A stretch of 64,000 nt of DNA from Fimbriimonas sp. (lineage in GTDB: Bacteria; Armatimonadota; Fimbriimonadia; Fimbriimonadales; Fimbriimonadaceae). The DNA is taken from NCBI GenBank assembly GCA_029866005.1, contig JARXAE010000002.1, forward strand, positions 1 to 64,000. The letters are read 5' to 3'. Positions 29,141 to 36,705 of the stretch are shown here, piece by piece; positions within the stretch are counted from its first letter, which is position 1; each line of letters begins with the position of its first letter. The notes below the pieces were generated by a model that saw nothing but the letters and a program-made list of their open reading frames with translations, was not told the DNA's origin and made no database searches. Made by a program: the position numbers and the translations under genes.

Positions 29141-29179
29141 CAGAAGCGATTCGTGCCCGGAGTTCAGTGGACAGCACTA

Positions 29180-29216
29180 TGAACTCCCCTTGGAGGTTCA
29201 TTCCAAGGGGAGTTCA
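29180..29216. terminator. 15-bp perfect inverted repeat (hairpin)
   Basis: TGAACTCCCCTTGGA pairs perfectly with its complement across a 7-nt loop. It lies 40 nt after the amidohydrolase stop. No T-run follows, so it is either a terminator without the usual tail or a structural feature of the integrated unit. Confidence 0.5.
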
Positions 29217-29405
29217 CAGTATCAGAGATTTAGTGCGGAAGCGCTGAAAATGACCACGAAGATAACAACTACGCCGAGGAAAGATGCGAAACTCAAAGCC
29301 GAGTCATCCGAACCCTCTGTTTTGATACAAAGTTTGGTCGGTTCCGCCCATAAAAAACTAAAGCGAGACGGTCGAAAACAGTTTCGCCAGAGTAAAACCT
29401 GAAGT

Positions 29406-29480
29406 TGGTGGAGGATAGGGGATTCGAACCCCTAACCCCCTGCTTGCAAAGCAGGTGCTCTCCCATTGAGCTAATCCCCC
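29406..29480 (-). tRNA. tRNA-Ala (anticodon TGC)
   Basis: Reads GGGGGAT at the 5' acceptor strand, pairing with ATCCTCC (one G-U pair). The anticodon loop is TTTGCAA, giving anticodon TGC. The T loop is TTCGAAT, the discriminator is A, and CCA is encoded. The 75-nt length includes CCA. Its 3' end is duplicated at 27313-27350. Confidence 0.96.
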
Positions 29481-29537
29481 ACGCAGGAAGAAAGAGTATA
29501 CCAACAAACTTTTCTTCTTGCAACGCCTCTGCAGGTG

Positions 29538-29543
29538 TAAGAT
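29538..29543 (+). promoter_or_regulatory. -10 hexamer TAAGAT for leaderless GH106 mRNA
   Basis: TAAGAT, 8-nt spacer, ATG at 29552. TTGCAA lies 14 nt upstream as a poor -35. Confidence 0.45.
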
Positions 29544-29551
29544 GCAGTCAA

Positions 29552-32500
29552 ATGCTCGCAACTGTTGCCGTCCTTGTCGCTCTCAGCCAAGACAAAACTA
29601 CGACCGACCTCGCGGCTAACTTCAAAAACCCGCCTACATCGGCCCTCCCTCACACCTGGTGGCACTGGATGGGTGGAAACGTCACCGAAGAAGGCATCAC
29701 GGCTGATCTTGAAGCCATGAAGCAAGGCGGAATCGGCGGAGCCCACATCTTCGACGCTGGGCAGGGCATCCCCGACGGACCCATCAAATACAACTCTCCT
29801 GAGTGGCGCACTCTGATGGTGCACGCCTTGGTCGAAGCCAAGCGACTCGGACTCGACATGACCATGCACAACAGCTCCGGCTGGTCCAGCAGTGGCGGAC
29901 CGTGGGTCACCAAGGAGGACGCGATGAAAAAGATCGTGTTCGCCAAAGCAATCGTGCAAGGCGGCGAAAAGGTCAAAATCCCCTTGCCGACCATCAACCA
30001 GGGCTACTACAAAGACCTGCAAATCGTGGCTTTGCCCACACCTGATGTGCCTAATCAAGACCGAATGAACGAGCTATCTGGCTTGGGTGCAAACCCGGGT
30101 CCTCGGCCCAACATCGCCTGGCCCCGAGTCGATATCGCTGAGTGCATCCAGATTCCGCTCACATCGACCGAAGTCGAACTGCCCGAAGGTGCCTGGACCA
30201 TCCTTCGCATCGGAGTCACCCTCACCGGAGCCCTCAACGTCGCCAGCCGACCGACCGGCGAAGGTCTCGAAGTCGACAAACTCAGTTCCGAATCCCTTGA
30301 CCGCTTCTTCGCCGGTGGCCTCGACCTGCTCTTCAAAGAAGTTAGTCCCAATAGTTCCCTTCACACCGTCCTGATCGATAGCTACGAAACCGGCTACAAC
30401 AACTGGACCCCCAAGCTCTTCGAGGAATTCAAGAAGCGCCGAGGATACGACCCAACCCCGTACCTTCCCTGCCTCGCTGGCTACTCGGTAACCGGCGCCG
30501 ATACCACCTTTGGCTTCCTCTTCGACTGGCGCAAAACCCTCTCCGAACTCTGGGCCGAGAACTACAGCGGACACTTCGCCAACAAGCTCAAGCAACAAGG
30601 TCTCGAACTCGCTATCGAACCCTACGGCAATGGAAACTTCGACCCATTCTCCTATGGAAAACCTGGAGGACTGATCATGGGTGAGTACTGGGTCGGCGAG
30701 GGCCGAATCAACGCCGCAGTGAAAGTCGCCGCTTCCGTCGCCCACGTCTACGGCAAGAGCGTTGTCGGTGCCGAAGCCCTCACCGCCAGCCCCGAACAAG
30801 CTGGATGGCGCAATCAACCCCGCCAATGGAAAGCCTTCGCCGACCGGGGCATGACCACCGGCGTCAACCGGATCATCTACCACCGCTTCGCCCACCAACC
30901 CTGGGTCAGTGGAGTCAACCCCGGAATGACCATGGGACCCTGGGGTTCCCATGTCGACCGAACCAACACCATCTGGCCCTATATGGCAACCTGGGACCAG
31001 TATGTCTCCCGCTGCCAATACATGCTCCAAAGCGGCACCTTCGCCGCTGACATCCTTCTTTTCTCCGGCGAAGACACGCCCCAAAACTACGCCGGTGAAG
31101 GCCAAAACATCCCGGAAATCCCCGCCGGACATGACCACGACTTCATCGGACTTGATCCGCTCATGTCGCTTACCGTCAAAAACGGCAAACTCACTCTGCC
31201 CAATGGCGCAACCTATGCGGTCCTCGCTCTGCCAAATACGCAGTACATGACGGTCGAACTCGCTCGAAAAATCAAGCAACTTGTTCAAGACGGCGCAACC
31301 GTCGTCGGTCCTCGACCAGCGCAAACCCCGAGCCTCCAAGAAGCCTCCAATGGCGCACAGCAAGAACTGGAGAAGATCACCCTTGAACTCTGGGGACGCA
31401 ACTGGGAACAGCCTTCCAGTTCATGCAGTTTCGGAAAGGGCCAAATCGTCTGGGGCAAAACTCTTGGGGATGTGCTCGCCACAAATGAGGTCGCGCCTGC
31501 TTTTGCGACCAAAGCCATCGACGTGAGCTCAATCCGGCGACGCATTGGCAACACCGACGCCGTATTCGTCGCTTCGTCCCAGCCCTACCCGCGAACAGTC
31601 AATTGCAGCTTCCGAGTGAATCCAGAAAACACCAAAGCTCAGCTCTGGCACCCCGAGACCGGACTGATCGAAGATGCGCCAGTCTGGAAGGCAACTAAAA
31701 CCGGGATTGAAATTCCGTTGCGCCTGGACGCCGACGGCTCGGTTTTCGTCGTTTTCTCTCCCGCAACGGCGCAGTCGAAACACATCACCGAAGCCCGGGA
31801 AATTGTCGCCGCCGAAAACGAGGAGCCCGCACCAACCCTCACGATCCTCAAAGCAATCTACGGCGATACCGCTACCGGTCGAATCAAGGACGTCACGAGC
31901 ATCGTCGCGAGCGCAGCCACTGCCACCACCGTACGCATCAGTGCCTCTAACTCCGAACTCGGCGGCGACCCCGCAGTCAACACCGTCAAAACCCTCACCG
32001 TCACCTACAAACTCGGCGATGAAACCAAGACCATCACACTTCCTGAAAACGGCGCATTCATGATCGGCGCCTTTCCCAACGCCGGAACGCCCCCAGTCTC
32101 CGAATTCCAGGGCAATACCCTCAGAGTCTGGAAGAACGGGGCCTTCAGCCAAACCTGGTCAACCGGCCAAAAGATGCAGTTCCAAGTCAAGGACCTTCCC
32201 CAACCCACCGAGCTCACCGGCCCCTGGCAAATCAAGTTCATTTCAACGTACGACCCTGTCCGAACCGCAACCTACAACAATCTCAAATCCTGGACCGAGG
32301 ACGAGAACTTCGACACCAAATACTTCTCCGGAACTGGAACGTATTCCAAATCGATCCAAGTGAACAAGAGCCTCCTAGGAAAAGGCAAACGCTTATTCCT
32401 CGACCTAGGCGACGTACGCGAACTCTGCCGAGTCCGCCTCAATGGCAAACCCGTCGCCACCCTTTGGAAGTCGCCCTTCCGAGTCGACATCTCCGATTTC

Positions 32501-32776
32501 GCCAAACCCGGAGCAAACGCCCTGGAAGTCGACGTTACCAATCTCTGGACTAACCGCCTTATCGGAGACGAGCAATTCCCCGATGACATGGGCTGGAACG
32601 GAGCCCAACTCAAAGGTTGGCCTCAATGGTTCCTGAGCAACCAACCCCGCCCCGAGCCTCGTCGAAAGACCTTCACCACCTGGCGGCACAACTTTAAGGA
32701 AACTCCGCTGCTGCCCAGTGGCCTCCTCGGCCCTGTCACGCTGAGACCCGTCAAAGTCATCACTCTGCGCCCGTAA
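29552..32776 (+). CDS. Alpha-L-rhamnosidase, GH106
   Basis: Large glycosidase of 1074 residues. The N-terminal TWWHWMGGNVTEEGITADLEAMKQGGIGG block is the hallmark of GH106. It is followed by the TIM-barrel region with IDSYETGYNNWTP and IMGEYWVGEG, and a C-terminal galactose-binding-like beta domain (LFLDLGDVRELCRVRLNGKPVATLW). The ORF-track start at 29405 reads antisense through tRNA-Ala. The ATG at 29552 gives a short hydrophobic leader (MLATVAVLVALSQ), so export is likely. GH106 enzymes remove rhamnose from rhamnogalacturonan-type glycans. Confidence 0.93.
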   Translation: MLATVAVLVALSQDKTTTDLAANFKNPPTSALPHTWWHWMGGNVTEEGITADLEAMKQGGIGGAHIFDAGQGIPDGPIKYNSPEWRTLMVHALVEAKRLGLDMTMHNSSGWSSSGGPWVTKEDAMKKIVFAKAIVQGGEKVKIPLPTINQGYYKDLQIVALPTPDVPNQDRMNELSGLGANPGPRPNIAWPRVDIAECIQIPLTSTEVELPEGAWTILRIGVTLTGALNVASRPTGEGLEVDKLSSESLDRFFAGGLDLLFKEVSPNSSLHTVLIDSYETGYNNWTPKLFEEFKKRRGYDPTPYLPCLAGYSVTGADTTFGFLFDWRKTLSELWAENYSGHFANKLKQQGLELAIEPYGNGNFDPFSYGKPGGLIMGEYWVGEGRINAAVKVAASVAHVYGKSVVGAEALTASPEQAGWRNQPRQWKAFADRGMTTGVNRIIYHRFAHQPWVSGVNPGMTMGPWGSHVDRTNTIWPYMATWDQYVSRCQYMLQSGTFAADILLFSGEDTPQNYAGEGQNIPEIPAGHDHDFIGLDPLMSLTVKNGKLTLPNGATYAVLALPNTQYMTVELARKIKQLVQDGATVVGPRPAQTPSLQEASNGAQQELEKITLELWGRNWEQPSSSCSFGKGQIVWGKTLGDVLATNEVAPAFATKAIDVSSIRRRIGNTDAVFVASSQPYPRTVNCSFRVNPENTKAQLWHPETGLIEDAPVWKATKTGIEIPLRLDADGSVFVVFSPATAQSKHITEAREIVAAENEEPAPTLTILKAIYGDTATGRIKDVTSIVASAATATTVRISASNSELGGDPAVNTVKTLTVTYKLGDETKTITLPENGAFMIGAFPNAGTPPVSEFQGNTLRVWKNGAFSQTWSTGQKMQFQVKDLPQPTELTGPWQIKFISTYDPVRTATYNNLKSWTEDENFDTKYFSGTGTYSKSIQVNKSLLGKGKRLFLDLGDVRELCRVRLNGKPVATLWKSPFRVDISDFAKPGANALEVDVTNLWTNRLIGDEQFPDDMGWNGAQLKGWPQWFLSNQPRPEPRRKTFTTWRHNFKETPLLPSGLLGPVTLRPVKVITLRP

Positions 32777-32787
32777 GGCGCAGAGTG
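32761..32787. terminator. 11-bp hairpin spanning the GH106 stop codon
   Basis: CACTCTGCGCC pairs perfectly with GGCGCAGAGTG across a 5-nt loop that contains the TAA stop of GH106. It lies in the 22-nt convergent gap before icd, so it may stop transcription from both sides. No T-run is seen. Confidence 0.5.
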
Positions 32788-32798
32788 GGAGCGACTTC

Positions 32799-34259
32799 CT
32801 ACTGACCTTGGCCCAGCGAGTAACCAGCGACGCCATCGAAAGTGCACAGGTTCTCGTGCTTGATCACCTCAAGCCCCGCCTCCACAACTCGACCGAGCAG
32901 AGACACCACATCTGTTCCCGATAGCTCACCGCCATCCCGCGCCATGAACCGGCAGCGGTAGTGGTCAACCAAAGTCGTCTCAGCGAAGCCGTTCGGCCAA
33001 ACCTTTACCCCCCGGCAAGTGATCATCGCCAACTCAAGCTCTCCAGCGCACTCCAAGAGGCGTGATCCCAGCTCATCCGGCGTCCCGTTCCATTGAACAA
33101 AAACGTCCGTTCCCACGGTTTGCTTCGCAGCTGGGGCAACCGGACGAACACCGAGATTCATTGGCTTCGCCTCACCGTACTTGACCGGACTCAATACCGT
33201 CGGCCCCTGTCCCAATCGAGCAATCACAGCCTCGCCAAACTCTCGAGTTCCGACCAGTTTGGTGCTGGTCCCTTCCCGATAGATGTCACTGGTGTGGATT
33301 CCATCCTCAATCGTCTTTAGCCAAGCGTTGTGGATGCGCTCGGCAACCTCTGGCTGTCCGATGTGAACCAGCATCATCACCGCCGCCAACAACAGACCGG
33401 AAGGGTTTGCCGCGTTCAATCCCGACAGCAGGGGTGCGCTGCCGTGAATCGCTTCAAACATTGCGCAATGCTCGCCAATATTCGCCGACCCCGCCAGCCC
33501 GACCGAGCCCGCGACCTCCGCCGCGATATCGCTCAGAATGTCGCCGTAAAGGTTCAAAGTAACGATAACATCAAAGTTCTCCGGGTGCGTCGCAACTTTC
33601 GCCATCCCAATATCAATGATCCAGTGCTCCTTCTCAATCTCCGGGTACTCCGCCCCGATCTCATCAAATATCCGATGGAATAATCCATCCGTCAGCTTCA
33701 TGATGTTGTCCTTGCTCATGCAGGTGACTTTCTTGCGGCCGTTCGCCTGGGCGTACTCAAAGGCGTACCGAACAATCTTCTCGCATCCCGAACGGGTGAC
33801 CAACTTCAGACACTGATAAACCTCTTCCGTCTGCCGGTGCTCAATCCCTGCGTACAAATCCTCCTCGTTCTCGCGGATGATCACCAAGTCCATTCCCGGT
33901 CCTGACTTCCCGGCGAATGGAGCGTAAGTGACGCAAGGTCGAACATTTGAGTACAAGCCAAGCGTCTTGCGAATCGTGACGTTCAAGCTCTTGTAGCCGC
34001 CGCCCTGAGGGGTCGTGATCGGAGCTTTTAAGAGCACCTTTGTACTTCGTAACGAATCCCAAGCTTCGGGTTTGATCCCTGAAGAGAATCCGGATTTGTA
34101 GACCGACTCACCAATCTCGATCACATTGGGCTGAATTGCGGCTCCGGCTTGCTCCAAAACGTTGAGCGTTGCCGCCATGATTTCCGGCCCAATTCCGTCA
34201 CCATATGCCACGGTGATCGGGGTTTTTATCATTCCTGTGAGAGAGTCCTGAGAAGTCAT
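32799..34259 (-). CDS. icd: Isocitrate dehydrogenase, Thermus-type with C-terminal extension
   Basis: Converts isocitrate to 2-oxoglutarate and CO2. The core has YGDGIGPEIM, NVTIRKTLGLYSNVRP (substrate Ser/Thr and Arg residues), the ENEEDLYAGIEH motif, metal Asp residues in LNLYGDILSDIAAE, and FEAIHGSAP. After residue about 370 it carries the additional domain known from the Thermus thermophilus enzyme (GTDVFVQWNGTPDELG, VDHYRCRFMARDG). The ORF-track start overlaps the divergent regulator, so the ATG at 34259 (486 aa) is preferred; 34283 and 34232 are alternatives. Cofactor specificity is not decided here. Confidence 0.92.
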   Translation of the reverse strand: MTSQDSLTGMIKTPITVAYGDGIGPEIMAATLNVLEQAGAAIQPNVIEIGESVYKSGFSSGIKPEAWDSLRSTKVLLKAPITTPQGGGYKSLNVTIRKTLGLYSNVRPCVTYAPFAGKSGPGMDLVIIRENEEDLYAGIEHRQTEEVYQCLKLVTRSGCEKIVRYAFEYAQANGRKKVTCMSKDNIMKLTDGLFHRIFDEIGAEYPEIEKEHWIIDIGMAKVATHPENFDVIVTLNLYGDILSDIAAEVAGSVGLAGSANIGEHCAMFEAIHGSAPLLSGLNAANPSGLLLAAVMMLVHIGQPEVAERIHNAWLKTIEDGIHTSDIYREGTSTKLVGTREFGEAVIARLGQGPTVLSPVKYGEAKPMNLGVRPVAPAAKQTVGTDVFVQWNGTPDELGSRLLECAGELELAMITCRGVKVWPNGFAETTLVDHYRCRFMARDGGELSGTDVVSLLGRVVEAGLEVIKHENLCTFDGVAGYSLGQGQ

Positions 34260-34281
34260 GGTAGAATCCGAAGTGATTTGC

Positions 34282-34301
34282 ATTACAGGAATATGATTAC
34301 A
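34282..34301. promoter_or_regulatory. Possible operator: ATTACA direct repeat between icd and regulator
   Basis: ATTACA-N8-ATTACA lies in the divergent icd/regulator gap, just before the regulator ATG. The 14-bp spacing places both half-sites in register on nearly one and a half turns. It may bind the small winged-helix protein it precedes. Confidence 0.35.
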
Positions 34302-34306
34302 CGAAA

Positions 34307-34609
34307 ATGATATCGCATGATACTGATTCTCTAAAATTTGCGAACGGCTGGACGTTTCTGACAAATCACACCCATGTTCTGGTGTGTTTGCTCCGCAATC
34401 CGGAAACGCGGCTCCGAGATGTCGCCATCCAGGTCGGTATCACCGAGCGAGCCGTTCAGCGCATCGTTGCCGAACTCGAGCAGTCCGCCGTCATCACCCG
34501 TGAGAAAGACGGAAGACGAAATCGATACACGATCAACACTCAAACTGCCCTTCGCCACCCCCTCGAACAAGGGGTCACGGTAGCCGAACTTCTCGAGAAA
34601 ATCATCTAG
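34307..34609 (+). CDS. Small winged-helix transcriptional regulator
   Basis: Protein of 100 residues that is almost entirely a winged helix: [58 protein letters not shown]. The second half of this is a recognition helix followed by a wing with the GRRNRY hairpin, close to MarR/ArsR-like single-domain regulators. No effector or metal site is visible. It is divergent from icd with an ATTACA direct repeat in the gap, so autoregulation and control of icd are both plausible. Confidence 0.8.
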   Translation: MISHDTDSLKFANGWTFLTNHTHVLVCLLRNPETRLRDVAIQVGITERAVQRIVAELEQSAVITREKDGRRNRYTINTQTALRHPLEQGVTVAELLEKII

Positions 34610-34820
34610 TTCAAAGCCCGTGCCATTGCCCCTCGCGAAACTACGGTAAACCGGAAAACTAGGAACGTTTGCTAGGTCGGATAGGTTCATTTATCTGAGA
34701 TCATTTCCTCATTGCTTTACTCGAAGCACAAATTGAGGTTTGCTTTTGATATTCCCGATACAATTACGTGGTCTAAAAGATTTGAACGATTCTGGCTGGC
34801 AAGCTCCGGAAGGTAGCAAT

Positions 34821-35930
34821 ATGGAACAACCCCAACTCGAATTAGTCGAGGGACTTAACCTTGCGTCGACCGAAGCTGAGCCAATCGTTCCCGAAAGAGC
34901 CATCATTCCGGACGCCTTTGATCAAGTGCTTGCGCGGGTCGAAGCGGAACAGAGTCCCGCTCACGTCGCCGATCAAGAACCCATCTACAAAAGCCGACCT
35001 CTCATTGCCGCCCTATGTATGATCGGTGGCCTCCTCCTCGGCCGACTGACAATGGAGCCCCAGACGAGTACCAAGTACATCGAAAAGGTTGTTCCTGCCG
35101 TCGCCACCGTAAAGCCTACAGCACCCCTGCTCTCAGTCTCAAACCCATTCCGGAAGCTCGCAAGTACTGGGGAGTTTGACCCCTGGATGCCTCTCAACGG
35201 CGGTTTTCCAATCCCACCTCCGCAAACTCAAGGCAAGCTTCTGGATCGACCCACAGGCAGCTTTAACCCCGAAGATTTTAACTCACCCACCCCGATCCGT
35301 GGTCAAGTCGGAGGCATGATGCCGTTTGACCCAGGTGCGCCGCTCAAGCCGGGCATAGGCCTCCCCGATGCAAATGGCAATTCGGTTCAACCCTCAGCTG
35401 ATCCTAATCAGAGCCTCCCAGATGCAAACGGCAAGAAGCCAACTGCGTCGGATAGCCCAGGGACTAAGATTGCGAGTGAGAAATACGTTGCGATGTCGCT
35501 CAGCGGTCCTGAACCCTCCAGCGGGCAAAGCCGAATCCTGGGCATCGCTTCTGCGAATGGCGGGACCGGACGCAGCTTCACCCACATGAGCGAAGAAGGA
35601 TCAATCGAAGCCCAAGGCGTCCTCATTATCGTCCCCGCAAGCGCGGCCGAGAAAGTACAGAACGCCATCGAGGCTCTTGGCGGATCCGCGGTTGATGCGT
35701 CGAACGAGGGTAATGCCAGCGCGTTTCAAGGCTCCATCTCGGGGATCTTCAGCACTCGCCTTAAGAGGCTAAGAGACAAGAAAGAAGAGCTTCTGAAGGA
35801 CTTTGAAGAAGGCGCTCAACCTGTCAAGCAGATCATTGAGGCCATCGACATGGAATCCCGCGCCGTCTCCGCAACCCGCCTCCCAGGCGGACTGAGCGGC
35901 AAGGCCGTGTTTCGGATTCTTTTGAAGTAA
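34821..35930 (+). CDS. Membrane-anchored Pro-rich protein with DUF4349-like C-terminus
   Basis: Starts at the ATG at 34821 with GGAAGG upstream; the ORF-track start is 27 codons earlier. It has an acidic cytoplasmic N terminus (about 70 residues), one membrane helix (LIAALCMIGGLLLGRLTM), a long Pro/Gly/Asn-rich linker with two copies of LPDANG, and a folded C-terminal domain (VLIIVPASAAEKVQNAIEALGG ... RLKRLRDKKEELLKDFEEG) that resembles DUF4349. Its layout is like a membrane-bound anti-sigma factor, but no sigma factor gene lies beside it. Function unknown. Confidence 0.75.
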   Translation: MEQPQLELVEGLNLASTEAEPIVPERAIIPDAFDQVLARVEAEQSPAHVADQEPIYKSRPLIAALCMIGGLLLGRLTMEPQTSTKYIEKVVPAVATVKPTAPLLSVSNPFRKLASTGEFDPWMPLNGGFPIPPPQTQGKLLDRPTGSFNPEDFNSPTPIRGQVGGMMPFDPGAPLKPGIGLPDANGNSVQPSADPNQSLPDANGKKPTASDSPGTKIASEKYVAMSLSGPEPSSGQSRILGIASANGGTGRSFTHMSEEGSIEAQGVLIIVPASAAEKVQNAIEALGGSAVDASNEGNASAFQGSISGIFSTRLKRLRDKKEELLKDFEEGAQPVKQIIEAIDMESRAVSATRLPGGLSGKAVFRILLK

Positions 35931-35952
35931 TCGGTTCACTCCTTGAAACTGC

Positions 35953-35958
35953 TAAAGT
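35953..35958 (+). promoter_or_regulatory. -10 hexamer TAAAGT for leaderless DUF429 mRNA
   Basis: TAAAGT, 6-nt spacer, ATG at 35965. No Shine-Dalgarno. Confidence 0.45.
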
Positions 35959-35964
35959 CAAATC

Positions 35965-36705
35965 ATGCAGTTTCACGGAGTCGACTTCACCTCGTCCCCG
36001 CATGCGAGTAAATCGATCGTTGTTGCTTCCGGAGAAGACCACTACTGCGAAAACATCACCGAGTTACTTTCGTTTGGCGACTTCGAAAGGTGGCTGAGTG
36101 AGGCAGAAGGCATCATCGGAATAGATGCTCCGTTCGGCTTCCCCTCGCTCTTCTGCGCCAAAGCATATCCAGGGCTCTCATGGTCGGGCATTGCGGCATC
36201 TTTGGGACTCGCCTCCGGCTTCGACGATTTCCGGGCGAAGGTGACAGACTTCAAAACAGGGCGCCAACCAGGCAGTCTCGAATTCCCACGCATCACCGAC
36301 CGAGAAGCGGGCGGAGTCAGCTCGATCCATATCGGTTTCCCACCCGTGGGACTCATGGCGGCGAGGTTGCTACCCATTTTGAACCGGGCACCCCACTCGA
36401 TCCTCCCCGTAAGACCGTCACTGTCCTCAACAAAAGTGGTGGAGGTTTATCCCGGAAAAATCGCCAAGTCGCTCATTGGCCCGCAATCTTACAAGGAAAA
36501 GAAGGGCACACCAGAAGTACGCAGACACTTAATGGACCAGCTGACCATCGAACTCTCCGACCCCGTTCGCCAGGCAGCCGAAAGGGACGCTCTAGGTGAT
36601 ACCATCGACGCCGTTCTTGCCTTCCAACAGGTTAGAACTTGGTTCGAGGCCGATATGCCGATTCCGAGCGGTCCAACCTTTGAACTCGAAGGCTGGATTG
36701 TCTAG
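35965..36705 (+). CDS. DUF429 family protein (RNase H-like fold)
   Basis: Protein of 246 residues. GVDFTS at the N terminus, IGIDAPFGFP, VVEVYPGK and the C-terminal DALGDTIDAVLAF pattern supply the acidic residues shared by DUF429 proteins, predicted to be RNase H-fold nucleases. No experimental function is assigned to the family as far as I know. Its stop and that of the convergent permease share the same CTAG. Confidence 0.75.
   Translation: MQFHGVDFTSSPHASKSIVVASGEDHYCENITELLSFGDFERWLSEAEGIIGIDAPFGFPSLFCAKAYPGLSWSGIAASLGLASGFDDFRAKVTDFKTGRQPGSLEFPRITDREAGGVSSIHIGFPPVGLMAARLLPILNRAPHSILPVRPSLSSTKVVEVYPGKIAKSLIGPQSYKEKKGTPEVRRHLMDQLTIELSDPVRQAAERDALGDTIDAVLAFQQVRTWFEADMPIPSGPTFELEGWIV

Noticed and set aside
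29405-29551. N-terminal 49-codon extension of the GH106 ORF
   Set aside because: Reads antisense through tRNA-Ala and is followed by a better start with a leader sequence and a TAAGAT hexamer.
30074-31363. Long minus-strand ORF (429 aa)
   Set aside because: Lies wholly antisense to the GH106 gene and its product is Gly/Val/Asp-rich without any family pattern; a codon-bias shadow.
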